DNA of 64,000 nucleotides from Alteribacillus persepolensis. GTDB taxonomy: Bacteria > Bacillota > Bacilli > Bacillales > Marinococcaceae. The stretch spans positions 1-64,000 of the forward strand of contig NZ_FNDK01000007.1 of the NCBI RefSeq assembly GCF_900099605.1. Reading direction: 5' to 3'. Each line of letters begins with the position of its first letter. The stretch's first letter is position 1. Under the pieces are notes generated by a model. That model was not told where the DNA came from, made no database searches, and saw nothing but the letters and a program-made list of their open reading frames with translations. The translations under genes and the position numbers were made by a program. Positions 61,282 to 64,000 of this stretch are shown here, one piece after another.

Positions 61282-62871
61282 GTGTATGTGCCACTTGTTC
61301 TAACACAATTTCTTGACAGAGCCAAAACATGGTATGGGGACAATACAGCTGTTGTGGATGGCGGCAGGCGCGTGACGTACCGGGAATTATATGATAGAGT
61401 CCAGCAGCTGTCGCATGGACTAAAATCGCTGAACATAAAAAAGGGGGACAAAGTAGCCTATCTTGCTCCGAACACGTTAGAAATGCTGGAAGGATTTTAT
61501 GGTGTTTTTCAATTAGGAGCTGTGATGACACCATTAAATACACGTTTGAAACCGAGTGATTACGTATTTATTTTAAACCACAGTGAAAGCAGCGTCTTAT
61601 TTGTGGAACAAGAACTTCTTCCATTGATTGAGCCGGTTATAGATGAATTAGAAACCGTGAAAACCATTATCGTTCATGGTGCCGATGCCAATACAAATGG
61701 ACACAGAAGCTACAATCAGTGGCTGAAGCAGTTTTCAAAAGAGCCCGTTATAAGAGCAGAAGTGGATGAACATGATACTGCAACCCTACTTTATACAAGC
61801 GGTACTACTGGGAAACCAAAAGGGGTACTGTTATCACATCGAAGCAATTATCTGCATGCCATGTCTGCCATGCATCATCTGCGTGTTTCTGATTCGGACA
61901 CGCTGCTGCACATTCTACCGATGTTTCATGTGAATGGCTGGGGTTCTCCCTTCTACTATACCGCTAATGGTGCAGCGCAAGTGATGCAAAGAAAGGTTGA
62001 ACCGGCCTCTATATTTGAAAAAATCACACAACATAACGTAACGGTTGCACACATGGCTCCAACAGTGCTGAACATGTTGTTAGAGTATTACAGTGAACAT
62101 CAGCCTCCCCTGCCCAAGCAGGATATGCGGATTGTAATTGCTGGATCCGCTCCGCCGCCTTCATTTGTAGCCATGGTGGAAGAAGAGCTTGGCTGGGAAT
62201 TTATTCAAGTATATGGCATGACAGAAATCTCCCCGCTCATTACTGTTTCTACCATTCGTCCTCAGCATGACCATTTATCGAGCGGTGAAAAGCAGCGCAC
62301 AAAAGCGAAAACCGGATACGCTATGATTGGTTCAGAGGTAAAAGTAGTGGACAGCGGAGGAAAAGAAGTTCCCAGCGATGGAAAAGCAGTTGGTGAAATC
62401 ATCGTTAGATCCAATAACGTGATGGAAGGATATTTAAAAAACCCGGAGGCTACTTCTGACACGATAAAAAATGGCTGGCTGTACACTGGAGACATGGCTG
62501 TAGTTGATGAAAATGGTTATATCGATATTGTCGACAGGAAAAAAGATGTAATTATCAGCGGTGGGGAGAACATATCGTCCATTGAAGTAGAAGGATGTTT
62601 GTATGCTCATCCTGACATCGTTGAAGCTGCAGTGATTGCTCTTCCTCATGAGAAGTGGGGAGAAGTGCCGCATGCTGTGGTCGTAAAAAGAGAAGATTCT
62701 GCTATTTCAGAAGAGGAGATTATTCAATTTGCAAAGAAAAGATTAGCACACTTTAAAGCGCCAAAAAGCATCTCATTTATCGAAGCGCTGCCAAAGACGG
62801 CTTCAGGTAAAATACAAAAAGTACAGTTGCGCGATCAGTTTTGGAACCATTCAGAGCGTAAAGTGAATTGA
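61282..62871 (+). CDS. Long-/medium-chain acyl-CoA synthetase
   Basis: An AMP-forming acyl-CoA ligase of 529 residues. The P-loop reads LLYTSGTTGKPKGV (about 172-185), motif II is YGMTEISPL, and the hinge and C-terminal Lys region read YIDIVDRKKDVIISGGENI and PKTASGKIQK. It begins with GTG after AAGGGGGAA. The chain length of the substrate is unknown. The leucine-type operon at 36-41 kb lacks the ligase found in the B. subtilis yng cluster, but no link between the two is shown. It is monocistronic. Confidence 0.92.
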   Translation: MYVPLVLTQFLDRAKTWYGDNTAVVDGGRRVTYRELYDRVQQLSHGLKSLNIKKGDKVAYLAPNTLEMLEGFYGVFQLGAVMTPLNTRLKPSDYVFILNHSESSVLFVEQELLPLIEPVIDELETVKTIIVHGADANTNGHRSYNQWLKQFSKEPVIRAEVDEHDTATLLYTSGTTGKPKGVLLSHRSNYLHAMSAMHHLRVSDSDTLLHILPMFHVNGWGSPFYYTANGAAQVMQRKVEPASIFEKITQHNVTVAHMAPTVLNMLLEYYSEHQPPLPKQDMRIVIAGSAPPPSFVAMVEEELGWEFIQVYGMTEISPLITVSTIRPQHDHLSSGEKQRTKAKTGYAMIGSEVKVVDSGGKEVPSDGKAVGEIIVRSNNVMEGYLKNPEATSDTIKNGWLYTGDMAVVDENGYIDIVDRKKDVIISGGENISSIEVEGCLYAHPDIVEAAVIALPHEKWGEVPHAVVVKREDSAISEEEIIQFAKKRLAHFKAPKSISFIEALPKTASGKIQKVQLRDQFWNHSERKVN

Positions 62872-62879
62872 TAAAAGCC

Positions 62880-62914
62880 AGAGAACACGGAGTATTGCTC
62901 GTGTTCTCTTTTTA
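62880..62914 (+). terminator. Terminator of the acyl-CoA ligase gene
   Basis: AGAGAACACG / CGTGTTCTCTTTTT with a 10-base loop. Confidence 0.92.
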
Positions 62915-63216
62915 TTAGCTTTGTTACATCCTATTGTGCTGAATGCAGTCTTTGTTTTTTGAAGCCGGCGGACAGCTTGTTTCCTCATGGTGTCCCGCAG
63001 GTGCCGCCTGTGGTATGTCACACCGGCAATATGTAAACAGCCGCATGTTTAGGCGGACAGCGACTGCCTTTAACAAAGCTTTTTATACAGAGGAAAGCAG
63101 GAGGTGGGAGTGAAACAATGATCTTCGTTTGACAGTTTTCCTTTACGAAAAGAGAGGGTAGAATAGATAGAGAGGAGTGTGAGATGCACTCACATTTATA
63201 AAAAGGAGCACGTAAC
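62915..63216. other. Gene-free interval before ecsA
   Basis: A GC-rich part (about 62960-63055) resembles decayed repeat and has GCCGCCTG / CAGGCGG-like inner symmetry. TTGACA at 63129-63134 may be a -35 of ecsA, but no -10 lies at the right distance. Confidence 0.35.
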
Positions 63217-63957
63217 ATGACAAATCTTTTAATGATAGACGATTTAACAGGAGGTTATAATTTACATAAACCGGTGCTTCATGATGTGAATTTCAACGTC
63301 AATCATGGAGAAATGGTAGGGCTTATTGGATTGAACGGAGCAGGCAAGAGTACAACCATTAAGCATGTTTTAGGATTAATGGAACCGCACCGGGGAATTG
63401 TTCGTATTAATGGCCATCCCTTTCAAGACAACCCAGAAAAGTATCGGAAGACATTTACCTATATTCCTGAAACTCCTATATTATATGAGGAATTAACGTT
63501 GTGGGAACATTTACGATTAACGGCATTAGCATACGGCATTGAAGAAAAATTGTTTAAAGAGAGAGCCGGGGTGCTGTTAAAAGAATATCGAATGGAAAAT
63601 ATGAAAGATTGGTTTCCTAGTAACTTTTCAAAGGGAATGCGTCAAAAAGTAATGATCATGTGTGCATTTTTAGTAAAGCCGCCTCTTTACATTGTGGATG
63701 AACCATTTGTTGGTTTGGACCCCGTGGCAATTAAATCACTGCTTGACATGATGGTTAATATGAAGCATGAAGGGGCAGGGATCCTAATGTCGACGCATAT
63801 ACTGTCAACGGCTGAGAGATATTGTGACCGATTTGTTCTTCTTCATGAAGGGAAAATACGTATAAGCGGCACGTTGGAAGAGCTGCGGGAACAAGCAGGT
63901 ATGCCTCATGCTAATTTAGATGATTTATATATTGAAGTAACTAAAGGAGCAATATAA
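63217..63957 (+). CDS. ecsA: ABC transporter ATP-binding protein EcsA
   Basis: The ATPase subunit of the Ecs transporter, which affects protein secretion, competence and intramembrane proteolysis by RasP in B. subtilis. It has 246 residues. Walker A GLNGAGKST (about 38-46), a signature near FSKGMRQKVMI, and Walker B YIVDEPFVGLDP are intact. AAAGGAGCA precedes the ATG. ecsB begins on its last base. Confidence 0.95.
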   Translation: MTNLLMIDDLTGGYNLHKPVLHDVNFNVNHGEMVGLIGLNGAGKSTTIKHVLGLMEPHRGIVRINGHPFQDNPEKYRKTFTYIPETPILYEELTLWEHLRLTALAYGIEEKLFKERAGVLLKEYRMENMKDWFPSNFSKGMRQKVMIMCAFLVKPPLYIVDEPFVGLDPVAIKSLLDMMVNMKHEGAGILMSTHILSTAERYCDRFVLLHEGKIRISGTLEELREQAGMPHANLDDLYIEVTKGAI

Positions 63958-64000
63958 TGGATGTTGTACAACTTTGGAAAGATCGGTCAAAAGGGTTTTG
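63957..64000 (+). CDS. ecsB: EcsB membrane subunit, start only (truncated by window end)
   Basis: The ATG overlaps the ecsA stop codon (TAATG). Only 14 codons are visible (MDVVQLWKDRSKGF), which suit the cytoplasmic N-terminus of the Ecs permease. The assignment rests mainly on position. Confidence 0.75.
   Translation, partial: MDVVQLWKDRSKGF

Noticed and set aside
1-64000. Prophage, insertion sequence, integrative element or CRISPR array
   Set aside because: No integrase, transposase, phage structural gene or regularly spaced repeat was found; gene order is that of a conserved chromosomal backbone.

Overview
The window is a stretch of chromosome from an endospore-forming member of the Bacillaceae (Bacillota). 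The evidence is the gene order, which follows the Bacillus subtilis yhb–yhe–yha–ecs segment, and the gene content: SASP, SpoVR, YhbH, PrkA, YhaL, YjcZ-type peptides, Hpr/ScoC, PrsA and EcsA. Ribosome binding sites are strong and purine-rich, TTG and GTG starts are common, and rho-independent terminators are frequent. The mature PrsA foldase is extremely acidic (about 78 Asp/Glu against 16 Lys/Arg), which hints at a halophilic or halotolerant species; the species itself cannot be named from sequence alone. I see no prophage, intact insertion sequence, CRISPR array, riboswitch or T-box.

Layout. 0–0.3 kb: two tRNA-Leu genes. 0.4–7.5 kb: an alpha/beta hydrolase, a B3/4-domain protein, queG, ogt, a YhbB-like amidase, trmL, a 29-residue membrane peptide with its own promoter, a heme-degrading-type monooxygenase and a DUF5366 membrane protein. 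7.5–15.5 kb: a class A penicillin-binding protein, prkA, a type I signal peptidase, yhbH, a YbjQ protein, and a TetR regulator paired with a small multidrug exporter. 16–20 kb: an adenine-deaminase-like amidohydrolase, tRNA-Pro, msrA and a bile-acid/sodium-symporter-type transporter. 20–30 kb: the glycogen operon glgBCDAP (minus strand) diverging from phosphoglucomutase pgcA. 30–36 kb: arylamine N-acetyltransferase, acylphosphatase, spoVR, aminopeptidase AmpS, a LOG-family protein and LemA. 36–42 kb: a leucine/isovalerate catabolic operon (acyl-CoA dehydrogenase, biotin carboxylase, biotin carrier, HMG-CoA lyase, carboxyltransferase). 42–48 kb: a SASP gene, several small genes, yheB, yheA, a degenerate HAD protein, hemZ and an SM-like small protein. 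48–57 kb: the yhaO–yhaN nuclease pair, a CssR/CssS secretion-stress two-component system, yhaL, prsA and two YjcZ-type peptides. 57–64 kb: YpmS-like and DUF3267 proteins, hpr, yhaH, serC, hit, an acyl-CoA ligase, ecsA and the start of ecsB.

Three themes link genes. Sporulation and starvation: PrkA, YhbH and SpoVR (the counterparts of enterobacterial YeaG, YeaH and YcgB), plus glycogen storage and the SASP/YjcZ genes. Protein secretion quality control: signal peptidase, PrsA, CssRS, Hpr and EcsA. Carbon storage and branched-chain acyl-CoA catabolism.

The most distinctive features are the placement of cssRS between yhaN and yhaL–prsA, where yhaM is expected; three families of dispersed intergenic repeats, one of which supplies the last codons of hemZ; a perfect 7+7 palindrome inside the hemZ promoter; a HAD protein lacking its nucleophile; and several clear genes under 60 codons.
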